A stretch of DNA of 64,000 bases, taken from assembly GCA_903904685.1 (NCBI GenBank), contig CAIVDS010000026.1:62001-126000 (forward strand), in the 5' to 3' direction. Shown piece after piece: positions 19,283-28,764 of this stretch. The position numbers and the translations under genes were made by a program. The first letter of the stretch is position 1, and every line of letters starts with the position of its first letter. The notes under the pieces are model-generated. The model ran no database searches. It was not told the origin of the DNA and saw only the letters and a program-made list of their open reading frames with translations. This DNA comes from an uncultured Verrucomicrobiota bacterium (GTDB lineage: Bacteria > Verrucomicrobiota > Verrucomicrobiia > Opitutales > Opitutaceae).

Positions 19283-20314
19283 TCAATCGATTTGCAGCCA
19301 CCCCTTCACCACCTCGCGCTCGTTGGCAAATGCCTCGGCAAAGCTGGCAAGCGGCCAGTGGTGGGTCATTAGTTTCGATGTCGGAATCAGTCCTCGTTTA
19401 ATCAACCCGCATACCCAGCGATGAGTGCGATGCTCCTCGGCGGGAAGATGAGCGACCCCCGCCCAGCCCGGCCCGTCGCCCAAGGCAAGCGGCGCGTATT
19501 CCAGTTTCTCGGGAACCCCATAGATCGCAACCAAGCCGCCCGGTGCCAGCAGCGAAAGGCCCACCTGCACCTGATCTCTCTGGCCGACCGCCTCCAGAAA
19601 AAAGTCAACGCCGCGCCCCCCGTTGAGCGCCACGAGACGCGGACGCAGCGGACCATCGTTGATATTCAGCCCGTGATCCGCACCAAGCTCGACGGCGAGC
19701 CGCAACCGCTCCGCGCGGCGGCCGATCACGAAGATTTTTTCAGCTCCGGCGAACACGCTCCACAGAATCATGCTCAACCCGGCGATACCCGTGCCCGCAA
19801 TGCACACCGTCTTTCCGGCGACCGGAGGCAAATGGCGAAACCAGCTCGACGTCTCCGACAGCGAAATCGATAGCACCGCATCCGCGACGGACAAGCCCGA
19901 CGGAACGATCTGCTGGCGTAGCGCAGTATAGTCGTTGAGCAGGCTCGCGTCTCCGGCGGCTGCCATGGCCAGCCGGTCGCGCACGATACCCCACTCCGCG
20001 AAACCACCCCAGGCGCTCGCCAGACCATCGCGCTTCGTGCCCGGCCAGATCGCCGTCGGCCGCGTGACAAGGTCTCCAACCTTAAAGGAGGATACCTTCG
20101 TCCCGAGCTCGACAACCTCGCCCACTCCCTCGTGCCCGAGAACAGCGGGATAATCTTTATGGTAGGGCTGGCGACCTTTGATAAGTTCGCGATCAGTAGT
20201 CGCACATAGGCCGCAGCCGCGAATGCGCACCAATGCCTCGAAAGGACCGGGCTTGGGCGAGGAGAGTTCACCCAGCGTGAGCCGGCCGGGTTCTGTGACA
20301 ATAAGAGCTTTCAT
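19283..20314 (-). CDS. Zinc-type medium-chain dehydrogenase
   Basis: A 343-residue alcohol/polyol dehydrogenase of the medium-chain (MDR) superfamily, cytoplasmic and NAD(P)-dependent. The catalytic-zinc region GCGLCATTDRELIKG and GHEGVGEVVELG (His-Glu) is present near residues 34-70. The cysteine-rich structural zinc loop is absent. The nucleotide-binding fold is CIAGTGIAGLSMILW near 170. GVDFFLEAVG and GGLVAIYGVPEKL follow the usual order. It is 44 bases downstream of a second MDR gene on the same strand, so both are likely co-transcribed and controlled by the divergent AraC regulator at 21452. The substrate is probably a sugar, polyol or sugar acid, inferred from context. Confidence 0.85.
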   Translation of the reverse strand: MKALIVTEPGRLTLGELSSPKPGPFEALVRIRGCGLCATTDRELIKGRQPYHKDYPAVLGHEGVGEVVELGTKVSSFKVGDLVTRPTAIWPGTKRDGLASAWGGFAEWGIVRDRLAMAAAGDASLLNDYTALRQQIVPSGLSVADAVLSISLSETSSWFRHLPPVAGKTVCIAGTGIAGLSMILWSVFAGAEKIFVIGRRAERLRLAVELGADHGLNINDGPLRPRLVALNGGRGVDFFLEAVGQRDQVQVGLSLLAPGGLVAIYGVPEKLEYAPLALGDGPGWAGVAHLPAEEHRTHRWVCGLIKRGLIPTSKLMTHHWPLASFAEAFANEREVVKGWLQID

Positions 20315-20358
20315 AGGGAAAACCGACGAGGCTGAATTGCGACCTCGCCGAGCTGATT

Positions 20359-21405
20359 TTATTTCTTCCAGTCGAAAAGGATTCCGAGAAACACCTCAGA
20401 TCCCTCACCGATCATACGGTAGATCTCCGGAGCGTCTTCCGGCTTCGCACGATGTGTGACAAGATTCGGCACCTTGAGCTTGCCATCGGCGATCCACTGC
20501 AACACCGCCTGCACCGCCACCCCATTGTGCGCACACGGGAAAAAGCACGTCGGCAACCGGCCGTGCATCGTGTCCAGATTGAGTGCGGAAGGAGGCGGAT
20601 ACCATCCCTGGAAAACAAACTTGCCCCTCAGCCGCAACAACGGGAACAGGCTGTTCACCACCTGCACGGAACTGGATGTATCGATGATGATGTCGAAACC
20701 CTTCGGCGCGATCAGCCGAGCGCGTTCCTCCAGGTTTTCACGGCCAGAGTCGATAGCGATGTTAGCCCCATTGTCGGAGGCGATCTTGAGCCGCGATGCC
20801 ACCTGATCAACTACCGTGACCTCCGCGCCTTTCAACCGGCATATTTGCGCGGCGAACTGGCCGACCACGCCAAGACCGACCACCAAGACCTTGGTCCCAG
20901 CCGGCACGACCGCCATCTCGATGCCTCGCATCGCCACGCCGCCGAGCCCGGCGAGCGCCGCGGCGGCCGGATCAAGACCCGCAGGAAGTTTTTCGCAGCG
21001 ATGCACGTCCAGCCTATCGGGGTTCCAGTCTACGCCGGTGCATACGTCCACGACGGCATGGGAGAGATGACTCGCCATCCAGCTTGCGCCTTCCATCTCG
21101 CCCGCCAGCTTGCTTGCAAAATAATAGACCCAGTCACCCTGAGCGTAACCGCGCCCCCGGGCGTCGGCGCCAGCTTCGAGCACGCGGCCCACGGCCATGT
21201 AGCCAGGCACGTTGGGGAAGCGGAGTTCGGCGCGTTTTCCCAGCCAAGCCCAGCGCTCGGTGCCGACCGAAACGCCACTCACATGGGTTTCCACCAGAAT
21301 ATCCTGAGGGGTGAGGTTGGGCAGCGGCACATCGTTCAATTCGACCACTCCAGGTCGAACAAAAATCACAGCTTTTGAATTCACAGCCCCAACGCTGCCC
21401 GACAC
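20359..21405 (-). CDS. Medium-chain (zinc-binding-type) dehydrogenase
   Basis: A 348-residue MDR-family oxidoreductase. The N-terminal GroES-like domain reads VELNDVPLPNLTPQDILVE and PGYMAVGRVLEAGADARG. The nucleotide-binding motif is VLVVGLGVVGQFAAQICRLKG near residue 170. The usual catalytic zinc cysteine and GHE are not evident: SGVSVGTERWAW and PGYMAVG occupy those places, as in the BchC/bacteriochlorophyllide-type and other zinc-free branches. The gene starts 47 bases from the divergent AraC gene and leads into the second dehydrogenase. A two-step sugar or polyol oxidation is plausible but unproven. Confidence 0.82.
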   Translation of the reverse strand: MSGSVGAVNSKAVIFVRPGVVELNDVPLPNLTPQDILVETHVSGVSVGTERWAWLGKRAELRFPNVPGYMAVGRVLEAGADARGRGYAQGDWVYYFASKLAGEMEGASWMASHLSHAVVDVCTGVDWNPDRLDVHRCEKLPAGLDPAAAALAGLGGVAMRGIEMAVVPAGTKVLVVGLGVVGQFAAQICRLKGAEVTVVDQVASRLKIASDNGANIAIDSGRENLEERARLIAPKGFDIIIDTSSSVQVVNSLFPLLRLRGKFVFQGWYPPPSALNLDTMHGRLPTCFFPCAHNGVAVQAVLQWIADGKLKVPNLVTHRAKPEDAPEIYRMIGEGSEVFLGILFDWKK

Positions 21406-21451
21406 ATGCTCCTTTCAACGACATGAAAATCCTGCTTACCATGGGATAAAA

Positions 21452-22297
21452 ATGATCTCGTGGCTGAGTAGTATTGCACCGCAGATACATATGATCTGGC
21501 GCGGAAAGTGGAAGGCCGGCACGATCGAGCCGGCGCGTTTTCTCTACGACCATGAACTTGTGGTTGTCATAGCCGGATCCTGCGCCGTGCAGGTAGGCCA
21601 GCGCATGCACGAACTGCGCTCAGGCGACTATCTCATCGTGCCGCCCAACACATTTCATGTCACGACGACCGGCGCACACGGGGTGCATCGTTATTGCATC
21701 CACTTCGACTGGGAACCGACGACACGACATCCCCGCCCCAGCTATTGTTTTTATCCAGAGCGCCCGGATAAAAGAAACGTCATCAAGACCCCTGCCTCCG
21801 TTCCTGCTAGTATCTTCCACGGCACCTGCCCTCCCGACGGAATTGCCGTTCCCATCATGGAGACGCTCTTTCATCGCTGGCAAACCGGAGAACAACTCGC
21901 ACAAGCGACATGCCGGGCTGTTTTTTTGGAATTGCTCACCCGCTTGCTTTGGCGGGATGATCGACGACGACAACCCGCCAACCATTCCACGCAACTCGCC
22001 CATGCGGTCAAAGATCTGCTCGATCGCTGTGGTGATCGGCCGACCGCCGGCATCCAGAATCTATTAAGATCGCTGGGGTTCAGCTATCCCCACTTGTGCC
22101 GACTTTTCCGGAGCACGTTCGGCGTGACCCCGGTGGAATATCGCACGGCGGTTCGCCTTGAGCGGGCAAAAGCGCTGCTGCGTGACCCGCGACTGACGGT
22201 GAGCGAAGTCGCCTACGCAGCAGGATTTGACGATCCGGGATATTTCGCGCGGCGCTTCCGCCAACAGAACGGCGTGACGCCATCGGCGTTTCGCTGA
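21452..22297 (+). CDS. AraC-family transcriptional regulator
   Basis: A 281-residue regulator. The N-terminal cupin-like sensing half has FLYDHELVVVIAGSCAVQVG and LRSGDYLIVPPNTFHVT near residues 28-70. The C-terminal double helix-turn-helix covers about 190-281, with IQNLLRSLGFSYPHLCRLFRSTFGVTPVEYR and the family signature in the second half, LTVSEVAYAAGFDDPGYFARRFRQQNGVTPSAFR. ATG 21452 was chosen because the frame upstream overlaps the divergent gene's coding start. It probably controls the divergent dehydrogenase pair at 19283-21405 in response to a sugar. Confidence 0.9.
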   Translation: MISWLSSIAPQIHMIWRGKWKAGTIEPARFLYDHELVVVIAGSCAVQVGQRMHELRSGDYLIVPPNTFHVTTTGAHGVHRYCIHFDWEPTTRHPRPSYCFYPERPDKRNVIKTPASVPASIFHGTCPPDGIAVPIMETLFHRWQTGEQLAQATCRAVFLELLTRLLWRDDRRRQPANHSTQLAHAVKDLLDRCGDRPTAGIQNLLRSLGFSYPHLCRLFRSTFGVTPVEYRTAVRLERAKALLRDPRLTVSEVAYAAGFDDPGYFARRFRQQNGVTPSAFR

Positions 22298-22322
22298 AGA
22301 CAGCGACCGGCGAAGGAACAGC

Positions 22323-23321
22323 CTACTCCCGCTTCAGTTCACGCGACATGAGTGCCGCGAGTGCCTCCGCTGGAGCTCGGCCTTCGTAAAGGATACGATA
22401 TGTCTCGGCAAGGATCGGTGCATCAATGCCGCGCTCCTTGCACAGTCCGGCAAACGAATCGGTCGTGCGGTAGCCTTCGACTACCGACTTGCTCGCAGCG
22501 ATGAGATCGGCGGCCTTCGCACCCTCGCCGAGGTGCTGGCCGAAGGTGCGATTGCGGCTCCAAGTGCCGCTGCACGTCACCACCAGATCACCAAAGCCGC
22601 TGAGCCCGTAAAACGTGTCGGCCTTCGCCCCGAGCGCCACACCAACGCGCACCATCTCGGCCAGCGCACGGGTGAGAAGGGCCGCCTTGGCGTTGTCGCC
22701 CAGCTTCAGGCCGTCGCAGCAACCTGCGGCGATCGCGTAGACATTTTTCAGACAGCCGCCGAACTCGATGCCCGCGACATCGTGGCTCGTGTAAACCCGC
22801 AGTGTCGGACCGCTCAACGCGGCCTGCACCTCGGTGAGCGCCTCGATCGTCTTGGCCGATGCCAACACCATCGCCGATGGACGTCCGCGCGCCGCCTCGG
22901 CGGCATTCGTCGGGCCCGTGAGCGAACCGGCCGCGTGATTCGGCAGCACCGCCGTGATGACTTCGCTCGGCCGCAAGTGCGTGCCGAGTTCGAGCCCCTT
23001 GGCGAGCGAGATGATGAGCTTGAGTTGGGTGGCGAGACCAAGATTGTCGCGGATTCGTTCGCACGTTTCGCGCAAGGCCTGCGACGGACACGCCAGCAAC
23101 ACCACCTCGGCCTCCATGAGGACCGGCGTGAGTTCGTGGCCGACCTGCACACTGGACGGCAGCTTGAGGCCCGGCAGGTAGTCCGCGTTTTCTCGCGTCG
23201 AGGCAAGCGCCAGCGCCTGCTCAAACCGACGCGGCACGAGCGTTACGGTGTGCCCAAGCCGCGAAAGATGGATCGCAAACGCGGTTCCCCAAGCCCCGGC
23301 TCCGATAACGGCGAAATTCAT
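22323..23321 (-). CDS. gpsA: NAD(P)H-dependent glycerol-3-phosphate dehydrogenase
   Basis: A 332-residue cytoplasmic enzyme that reduces dihydroxyacetone phosphate to sn-glycerol 3-phosphate for phospholipid synthesis. The N-terminus FAVIGAGAWGTAFAIHLSRLGH is the classic dinucleotide fold of GpsA. SLAKGLELG and GPTNAAEAARGRP (the GPS/N-A-E stretch) are in place near residues 108-148, and IEFGGCLKNVYAIAAGCCDGLKLGDNAKAALLTRALAEM carries the catalytic Lys near 195. LSGFGDLVVTCSG follows. Full length. It is preceded by a recognisable -10 box and forms its own unit, downstream of lysA on the same strand. Confidence 0.97.
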   Translation of the reverse strand: MNFAVIGAGAWGTAFAIHLSRLGHTVTLVPRRFEQALALASTRENADYLPGLKLPSSVQVGHELTPVLMEAEVVLLACPSQALRETCERIRDNLGLATQLKLIISLAKGLELGTHLRPSEVITAVLPNHAAGSLTGPTNAAEAARGRPSAMVLASAKTIEALTEVQAALSGPTLRVYTSHDVAGIEFGGCLKNVYAIAAGCCDGLKLGDNAKAALLTRALAEMVRVGVALGAKADTFYGLSGFGDLVVTCSGTWSRNRTFGQHLGEGAKAADLIAASKSVVEGYRTTDSFAGLCKERGIDAPILAETYRILYEGRAPAEALAALMSRELKRE

Positions 23322-23365
23322 GCCAAGAAACAGACCACAGAAAGCGCGAATGGGAAACTCAAGAA

Positions 23366-23371
23366 ATTATA
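23366..23371 (-). promoter_or_regulatory. Likely -10 box of gpsA
   Basis: On the minus strand a perfect TATAAT lies 45 bases before the gpsA ATG at 23321, in an AT-rich pocket of otherwise GC-rich DNA. No good -35 hexamer is seen at 17 bases, so the call rests on the -10 alone. Confidence 0.45.
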
Positions 23372-23428
23372 ATAAGACGAATACCCGTTGAGATTCCTGA
23401 TTTCCTGAGCTCCCTATAAATTAGTTCC

Positions 23429-24733
23429 TCATTTCAGAAACGCCGGAATCTTTTCTCCGGCGATCTGCTGCTCGAAGGTTTCGCGGGCATTGATGAGCTC
23501 GAAGGTGCCGCCCTTGACCAACACCTCGGCGGCCATGGCGCGGGTGTTGTAGCGGCTGGCCATTGTGTAGCCATAGGCACCAGCGCTCATGAAGGCGATA
23601 TACTCGCCTTCACCGACCTCTTGGAGCTGACGATCCTTGGCAAAACAGTCGCCGCTTTCGCAGATGGGGCCGACCACGTCGGCCACGAGCGCGCGGCGCC
23701 CGGAGTCGCGGTGGAGCGGCACGATCTCGTGGTAACTCTCATACATCGCAGGGCGCACGAGATCGTTCATGGCGGCGTCCACGATGAGGAAGTTTTTACC
23801 TGCGCCACGCTTGAGGTGTTCGACCTTGGCCAGCAGCACACCGGAGTTGCCGACCATGAAGCGGCCGTGCTCAAGCACGATCTTGAGGCCGAGCGGCTGG
23901 AGCAGCGGCACGAGCGCGGCGGCGTAGGTCTCGGGCGTGAGCGGACGCTGGTCGGCCGGCTGCGCGTCCCACCAAACTTTGGCGCCGCTGGCGAGTGCGT
24001 CTTTGTAAACGATACCCATGCCGCCACCGATGGAAAAATAAGTGATGCCGTAAAGCGCCTTCAATTCGCCGACGAAGGGCGTGATCTTTCGCACGGCCTC
24101 GATGAACGGGGCGACCGAGGTGAGCTGCGAGCCGATGTGCATCTGCACGCCCTTGATCGTGAGGTTGGGATACTTGGAGGCGGCTTCATAGGCGGCGGCG
24201 GCGTGCTTGAGCGGAATGCCGAACTTGTTGTCGCTCTTGCCGGTCGTGATCTTGGCGTGGGTGTGCGCGTCGACGTCGGGATTCACGCGGATGGCGATGG
24301 GAGCCTTCACGCCAAGCTTGCCGGCGACGTGATTGATGCGGGCGAGCTCGGGTTCGCTTTCCACGTGGAAGGAGAAGATGCCGTTTTCGAGGGCGAGCTG
24401 GATCTCGGCCTCGGTCTTGCCGATGCCAGCGAAGACGCTGCTCTTCACGTTGGCGCCAGCCGCAAGCACGCGCTTGATCTCGCCGCCGCCCACCAGATCG
24501 AAGCCCGCGCCGAGATTCGAGAAATGCCGCAGCAGGGCGATGTTGGAATTGGCCTTCATCGCATAGCAAATTTGAAGATCCAGTCCGGAAAGGCCTTCGG
24601 CAAGACGCCGGTAGTTATCCGCCATGGTTTCGGCGCTGTAAACGTAGGTTGGCGTGCCGTAAAGTCGTGCGATTTCAGCAAGATCGACGGATTCGCAGTG
24701 GAGGTTGGGACCAACGTAGTGGAAGTGGTGCAT
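23429..24733 (-). CDS. lysA: Diaminopimelate decarboxylase
   Basis: PLP enzyme of fold type III that decarboxylates meso-diaminopimelate to L-lysine, the last step of lysine synthesis. The 434-residue product has the PLP lysine in ICYAMKANSNIALL near residue 55, GAGFDLVGGGEIKR, the HIGSQLTSVAPF stretch near 190, and the PLP-phosphate loop FSIGGGMGI near 226. The late motif GPICESGDCFAKDR has the Cys-Glu pair that is diagnostic of DapDC, and MSAGAYGYTMASRYN completes the active site. ATG 24733 is used, as the TTG at 24751 adds only six residues. It is the only lysine-pathway gene visible in the window. Confidence 0.96.
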   Translation of the reverse strand: MHHFHYVGPNLHCESVDLAEIARLYGTPTYVYSAETMADNYRRLAEGLSGLDLQICYAMKANSNIALLRHFSNLGAGFDLVGGGEIKRVLAAGANVKSSVFAGIGKTEAEIQLALENGIFSFHVESEPELARINHVAGKLGVKAPIAIRVNPDVDAHTHAKITTGKSDNKFGIPLKHAAAAYEAASKYPNLTIKGVQMHIGSQLTSVAPFIEAVRKITPFVGELKALYGITYFSIGGGMGIVYKDALASGAKVWWDAQPADQRPLTPETYAAALVPLLQPLGLKIVLEHGRFMVGNSGVLLAKVEHLKRGAGKNFLIVDAAMNDLVRPAMYESYHEIVPLHRDSGRRALVADVVGPICESGDCFAKDRQLQEVGEGEYIAFMSAGAYGYTMASRYNTRAMAAEVLVKGGTFELINARETFEQQIAGEKIPAFLK

Positions 24734-24825
24734 GACGGACGAAAGGATCAAAAAACTAGTAAACGTTTGAAAATTGCGAGTTCCCTCTTGAAAAAACCAC
24801 TACAATTTTAAGTTATTGAGTCCAG

Positions 24826-25092
24826 ATGTTGCGCGCGTTGTTCAATTTTTTCCATCGTCCGCCGATCCGCATGGGTCGGGTGGACAACCGCACCATCAGC
24901 AGGACGGTCATTCGCAACGCTCAATTCGTGAGTTTTCTCTCCACTAGCGGTTCGGCTTCACGCCGGCATCCCGACCGGCAGGACATCCGCCTGCGCCGCC
25001 AAAAACTCACCCGCACGGCGGTAGGCGTCGCGCTGGCGGCGGGAGCCGCTTGGATCGTCATCGAAAGCGCGCAGGCTTTTTCGATTTTTTGA
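24826..25092 (+). CDS. Small membrane protein of unknown function
   Basis: An 88-residue basic protein with a possible single membrane helix near the C-terminus (TAVGVALAAGAAWIVIESAQAF). The N-terminal 60 residues are rich in Arg and have no recognisable fold. It starts 92 bases from divergent lysA and ends 49 bases before the lipoprotein gene, so it could be the first gene of that small unit. The coding call rests on reading-frame length and the plausible helix only. Confidence 0.45.
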   Translation: MLRALFNFFHRPPIRMGRVDNRTISRTVIRNAQFVSFLSTSGSASRRHPDRQDIRLRRQKLTRTAVGVALAAGAAWIVIESAQAFSIF

Positions 25093-25141
25093 GCGCGTCT
25101 GCGGGTTTGCGCTATTCCAGAAGATTCTTTTGCTGGGGCGC

Positions 25142-25594
25142 ATGTTCTCGCGCACCCTCGCCTTTGTTGCCGTCACGCTCGGCCTGCTTTCGCTGACCGG
25201 TTGTTCCTCTCCCCGGCTCGATCACATCGCCGTGCGTATCGCGGACATCAAAACACAGAATGCCAACCTCGTGCTCACGCTGCGGTTCATCAACACGAAC
25301 AACATCCCGCTGGTCATCTCCAGTGCCGGTCACACGCTCACGCTGAACGGTCAGCGCGTCGGCAATATCAACGACAAGGAAGCGATGGGCGTGCCTCCGA
25401 TGGGGACCGCGACCCAAGATGTTCTGTTGCCCGCCGCGCTCGCAAAAACCGTCTGCAATCTCACCGCACGCGATCCCAGTCAGACCACTTATCAACTGGA
25501 AAGCTCGCTCCAGATCGTCTGGGAGGAAGATACCGTGACCTACAAAACCGGCAGCCGGGGCAATCTCGCGCTGAAGCCGTTGGCCAACCCCTAA
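25142..25594 (+). CDS. LEA14-like (LEA-2 domain) lipoprotein
   Basis: A 150-residue lipoprotein with signal peptide MFSRTLAFVAVTLGLLSLTGC, so the mature protein starts at Cys near residue 21. The rest has the Late Embryogenesis Abundant LEA-2 immunoglobulin-like pattern: LVLTLRFINTNNIPLVISSAGHTLTLNGQRVG, with the typical N-xN-P-x element, and a late beta-strand region ending in NLALKPL. Such proteins are periplasmic or outer-membrane anchored in bacteria, with unclear roles. The start at ATG 25142 puts the signal peptide at the N-terminus. It is convergent with slyX, 7 bases apart. Confidence 0.8.
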   Translation: MFSRTLAFVAVTLGLLSLTGCSSPRLDHIAVRIADIKTQNANLVLTLRFINTNNIPLVISSAGHTLTLNGQRVGNINDKEAMGVPPMGTATQDVLLPAALAKTVCNLTARDPSQTTYQLESSLQIVWEEDTVTYKTGSRGNLALKPLANP

Positions 25595-25601
25595 ACGGCG
25601 G

Positions 25602-25802
25602 TCAATAATGCGGGGGCCGTTCATCGGCCTGCATGGCGTCCCCCAACTCGCCGCCTGATTGCCGGCTGCGCAGGGCCATCAGTTCAACGCGAAGGCGGGC
25701 CAGTTCGTCGCCCAGTTCGAGCATCACCTTATCCTGCTCGGTCACATGGCGCTGAAGCCAGGCAAGACGCTCTTCCAGACGATCAATTCGTTCGCTCGAC
25801 AT
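25602..25802 (-). CDS. slyX: SlyX-family coiled-coil protein
   Basis: A 66-residue SlyX homologue. It is almost entirely one coiled coil (ERIDRLEERLAWLQRHVTEQDK, then LELGDELARLRVELMAL) ending in the characteristic PPHY tail. The family is widespread in proteobacteria and relatives, and its function is unknown. Its start overlaps the end of the response-regulator gene by 20 bases, so the two are translationally coupled. Confidence 0.85.
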   Translation of the reverse strand: MSSERIDRLEERLAWLQRHVTEQDKVMLELGDELARLRVELMALRSRQSGGELGDAMQADERPPHY

Positions 25803-26394
25803 GAGGTTTGGTCGGAGGCTTATCTGCCGCCGCGCGCAGTTTTTCCAACTCTGGCATCACCACGCGCTGGTAACAGTCGGGGCACACGGAGTGGCTGAAA
25901 TCAGTCCCCGTGCGCTCGTTGATATAACTCTCGATCTGCTGCCAGTAGTTTTGGTCATCGCGCACTTTTTTGCAGTAGCCGCAGATCGGCAAGAAAGCCT
26001 CCAACTGGCGCACCTCGGTCGCAAAACGCAAAATACGCTCGGCCACGCGAAGTCGCATCCAGATTTCCTGCAGATCGAGCGGCTTCGTCAGGAAATCGTC
26101 CACGCCCGCCTCGATGGCCTCGCGCTGATTGTTCACGTCGGCTTGCAGGCCGGTGAGCAGAATAAAATAAACGTAATCCGCCTGGACCCGCCCGCGCACC
26201 GCCCGGCACAAGTCCAGCCCATCCATCTCCGGCATCATCCAGTCGCTCACGATCACGCGCACCGGTTCCTTTTCGAGCATCTTCATGGCCTCCACACCAT
26301 CGCGTGCATCCACGACCTCGTGGCCCAAGCGGATGAGCGCTTGGCGAAGAATCGCACGGGCTACGGGATCGTCTTCAACGGCGAGGATTTTCAC
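25783..26394 (-). CDS. Response regulator with C-terminal cysteine motif
   Basis: A receiver domain (about residues 1-125) with acidic pocket VEDDP, phospho-acceptor Asp in VIVSDWMMPEMDG near residue 52, and signalling Thr and Lys in LLTGLQ and FLTKPLD. A short helix is followed by LPICGYCKKVRDDQNYWQQIE and FSHSVCPDCYQRVVMPEL. These CxxC pairs match the small domain often found after PAS or receiver modules in environmental bacteria, possibly zinc-binding. There is no DNA-binding or enzymatic output. The start GTG 26394 gives the usual VKILAVEDD opening. An upstream GTG at 26460 adds 22 atypical residues. It lies between the YyaL-type gene and slyX on the same strand. Confidence 0.88.
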   Translation of the reverse strand: MKILAVEDDPVARAILRQALIRLGHEVVDARDGVEAMKMLEKEPVRVIVSDWMMPEMDGLDLCRAVRGRVQADYVYFILLTGLQADVNNQREAIEAGVDDFLTKPLDLQEIWMRLRVAERILRFATEVRQLEAFLPICGYCKKVRDDQNYWQQIESYINERTGTDFSHSVCPDCYQRVVMPELEKLRAAADKPPTKPHVERTN

Positions 26395-26452
26395 AGGAGA
26401 TACGCTTTTGGGTTTAAAGGCCCGAATACCAAGCGTCGAGCATGGACTCGTT

Positions 26453-28615
26453 TCAGCCACCTAAGATCGCACGCAGCTCCTTCGGCTCGACCACCTGCGC
26501 CTGACAACTCTGACCAAGGCACACGTAAGCCGCCGCCTGCGGCCCGTGTGTTCGCATCTCGGCCAGCCACGGCGCGCGCTCCGCGAGCCAGCGCTGGCCC
26601 TCGCCTCCGTCCACCGCAAGCAAAGCCCGCCGTGGGCCCAGCCGCTCGCGAACCACCGCCACCAGAGACTGAAAATCTGCCTTCTGCAGATCGCCCGCCA
26701 CCACCACTTGGCAAGGCGCGTCCAACGCCCGCTCGATGGCGCACAACAGCTCCGGCAACGCCTGCGGTGCCGACGCCCATCGCGGACGCAATGCCTCGAT
26801 CGTCCGCCGGGCGCGACTTCGCAACGCGTCATCATGAAAGATCGCCGCCAGACGCAGCAGGTTCGCCGCCGCCACCGAGTTCGGCGAAGGCTCCGCGCCA
26901 TCGTAGTCCTCCTTCAACCGCAGCACGATGCTCGCGTCATCGGCGCGCGAGTTGAAGTAGCCGCCGCCCGCTTCATCCCAAAACAGCGCATCCATCGTCT
27001 GTTGCAACCGTTCCGCCCACCGGAGCCAGCGCACATCAAACGTCACCTCATAAAGATCCAGCAGGCCCGCGACGAGATACGCGTAATCCTCGGCGAAGCC
27101 TTCGTTCACGCCGCACCCCTGGCGATAACAACGGTAGAGCACGCCGCGACCGTCATCGTAGAGTTCACGTTGCATAAACTCAGCGGCCCCCACCGCAGCC
27201 TCACGGTAAAACTCGCGCTTGTCGGCCAGACATTCCGCCGGCGAAACCGCACCGCGCGAGAGAGCCGAGATCATCAGACCGTTCCACGCCGTGATTATCT
27301 TGTCGTCGAGGTGCGGACGCGGACGCCGCAAGCGCACCGCACGGAGTTTTTCCAACGAAGAAACTAATAACTCGACCGCAAATGCCGGCGTGAGCCCGTG
27401 AAGCTGCGCTGTTTTGCCGAGCGGATGCCGCTGCTTGAGGATATTTTCCCCCGTGAACTCGTTTTGCGGATCGAGCGATATCGGCACATTGCCCTCGGCG
27501 GCGACACCGAAGTGGTCACAGAAGAACGCCGTGTCGCTTTTTAGCACCGTCTCGATCTCGGCCCGCGTCCACACATAAAACGCGCCCTCGGCGTGCTCCG
27601 GCTTCCCGTGTTCCAGCAAAGAATCCGCATCCTCCGCCGAGAAAAACGCCCCGCACGGCGCGGCCAGATCGCGCAGCGCATAATCAAAAATGTCCCGCGC
27701 CATCCAGGCGAAGCGCTCGTCGCCGGCGGCGAGGTGCGCATCAAGGGCGTTCACCGCGATCTGCGCCTGGTCGTAGAGCATTTTCTCGAAGTGCGGCACG
27801 AACCAGGCCGCATCCACCGAGTAACGGTGAAACCCGCCGCCCACATGGTCATGGATGCCGCCCTCGGCCATGCGCTGCAACGTCGTCGCGGCTATTTCTA
27901 CGGCAGCCCGCCCCGCCTCCGACGAAACGCCTTGGATCGCCGCCGCACGGAAGAGAAAGTTGAGATTCGAGGCGCGCGGGAATTTCGGCGCCTCGCCGAA
28001 GCCTCCATTTTGCACGTCGAAGGTTTTATTGAAATACTCGAAGCATTGCTCAAACGCCGCCCCGCCGGTGTCGTGCAGATCGGGCAAGCCCGCGGCATCG
28101 GCCGGGCGCTGTTCGTGATGCTCGACCAGCGTCGCGATCACGCGGTCGGCTTCGGCCACGAGTTTCTCCCGATCGGTTTCCCAGCCCTTCGCGATGGCAC
28201 GCAGAACCGACGGAAAGCCCATGCCCCCGTGCCGGTCCTCGGGCGGAAAATAGGTGCCGCCGAAAAACGGTTTCAGCTCCGGCGTGAGCCACGCGCTCAA
28301 CGGCCAGCCGCCGCGCCCGGTGACGGCCTGCACGTAGGCCATGTAAACCTTGTCCACGTCGGGCCTCTCCTCGCGATCCACCTTGATGGAAACGAAGTGG
28401 ATGTTGAGCAGCGCGGCGATGTCGGTGTTCTCAAACGACTCGTGCGCCATCACATGGCACCAGTGACAGGTCGAGTAGCCGATGCTCAGGAAAATCGGCT
28501 TCTGCTCCGCGCGCGCCTTGGCGAAGGCAGCCTCGCCCCATGGCATCCAGTCAACGGGATTGTCGGCGTGTTGCAGCAGATAGGGCGACTGGGTGGCGGC
28601 GAGGGCGTTGGACAT
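26453..28615 (-). CDS. Thioredoxin-domain YyaL/SPATA20-family protein
   Basis: A 720-residue protein. The N-terminal thioredoxin-like domain (DUF255) opens [19 protein letters not shown] and carries the redox or metal motif [16 protein letters not shown] near residue 43. The remainder is a long (alpha/alpha)6-type barrel like those of N-acylglucosamine 2-epimerases and GH76 enzymes, with [29 protein letters not shown] near 245. The family is broad (bacterial YyaL, animal SPATA20), but no reaction is firmly established. ATG 28615 begins exactly at the conserved [13 protein letters not shown]. The response regulator lies immediately downstream. It is divergent from hutI. Confidence 0.9.
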   Translation of the reverse strand: MSNALAATQSPYLLQHADNPVDWMPWGEAAFAKARAEQKPIFLSIGYSTCHWCHVMAHESFENTDIAALLNIHFVSIKVDREERPDVDKVYMAYVQAVTGRGGWPLSAWLTPELKPFFGGTYFPPEDRHGGMGFPSVLRAIAKGWETDREKLVAEADRVIATLVEHHEQRPADAAGLPDLHDTGGAAFEQCFEYFNKTFDVQNGGFGEAPKFPRASNLNFLFRAAAIQGVSSEAGRAAVEIAATTLQRMAEGGIHDHVGGGFHRYSVDAAWFVPHFEKMLYDQAQIAVNALDAHLAAGDERFAWMARDIFDYALRDLAAPCGAFFSAEDADSLLEHGKPEHAEGAFYVWTRAEIETVLKSDTAFFCDHFGVAAEGNVPISLDPQNEFTGENILKQRHPLGKTAQLHGLTPAFAVELLVSSLEKLRAVRLRRPRPHLDDKIITAWNGLMISALSRGAVSPAECLADKREFYREAAVGAAEFMQRELYDDGRGVLYRCYRQGCGVNEGFAEDYAYLVAGLLDLYEVTFDVRWLRWAERLQQTMDALFWDEAGGGYFNSRADDASIVLRLKEDYDGAEPSPNSVAAANLLRLAAIFHDDALRSRARRTIEALRPRWASAPQALPELLCAIERALDAPCQVVVAGDLQKADFQSLVAVVRERLGPRRALLAVDGGEGQRWLAERAPWLAEMRTHGPQAAAYVCLGQSCQAQVVEPKELRAILGG

Positions 28616-28764
28616 GGGAGTTAGGTCACCATGAAACCAATTAACGGCACAAAAACAAAGCGCGGAGCGATATTGTTGAGCGATTGCCACCGCAATCACG
28701 CTCCGACGGCGGGATGGTTTCGCGCTTTCCTGCGACCTCATCTTCGCACAGGATAGAAACCTCA

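Noticed and set aside
24757-24780. Palindrome aaacgttt upstream of lysA as a LacI operator
   Set aside because: Only eight bases in an AT-rich promoter region; flanks do not form a longer dyad, so chance is likely.
25801-26955. Plus-strand open frame of 384 codons over the response regulator and YyaL gene
   Set aside because: Low-complexity Pro/Arg/Ala tail and no recognisable motif; the minus-strand frames are genuine families.
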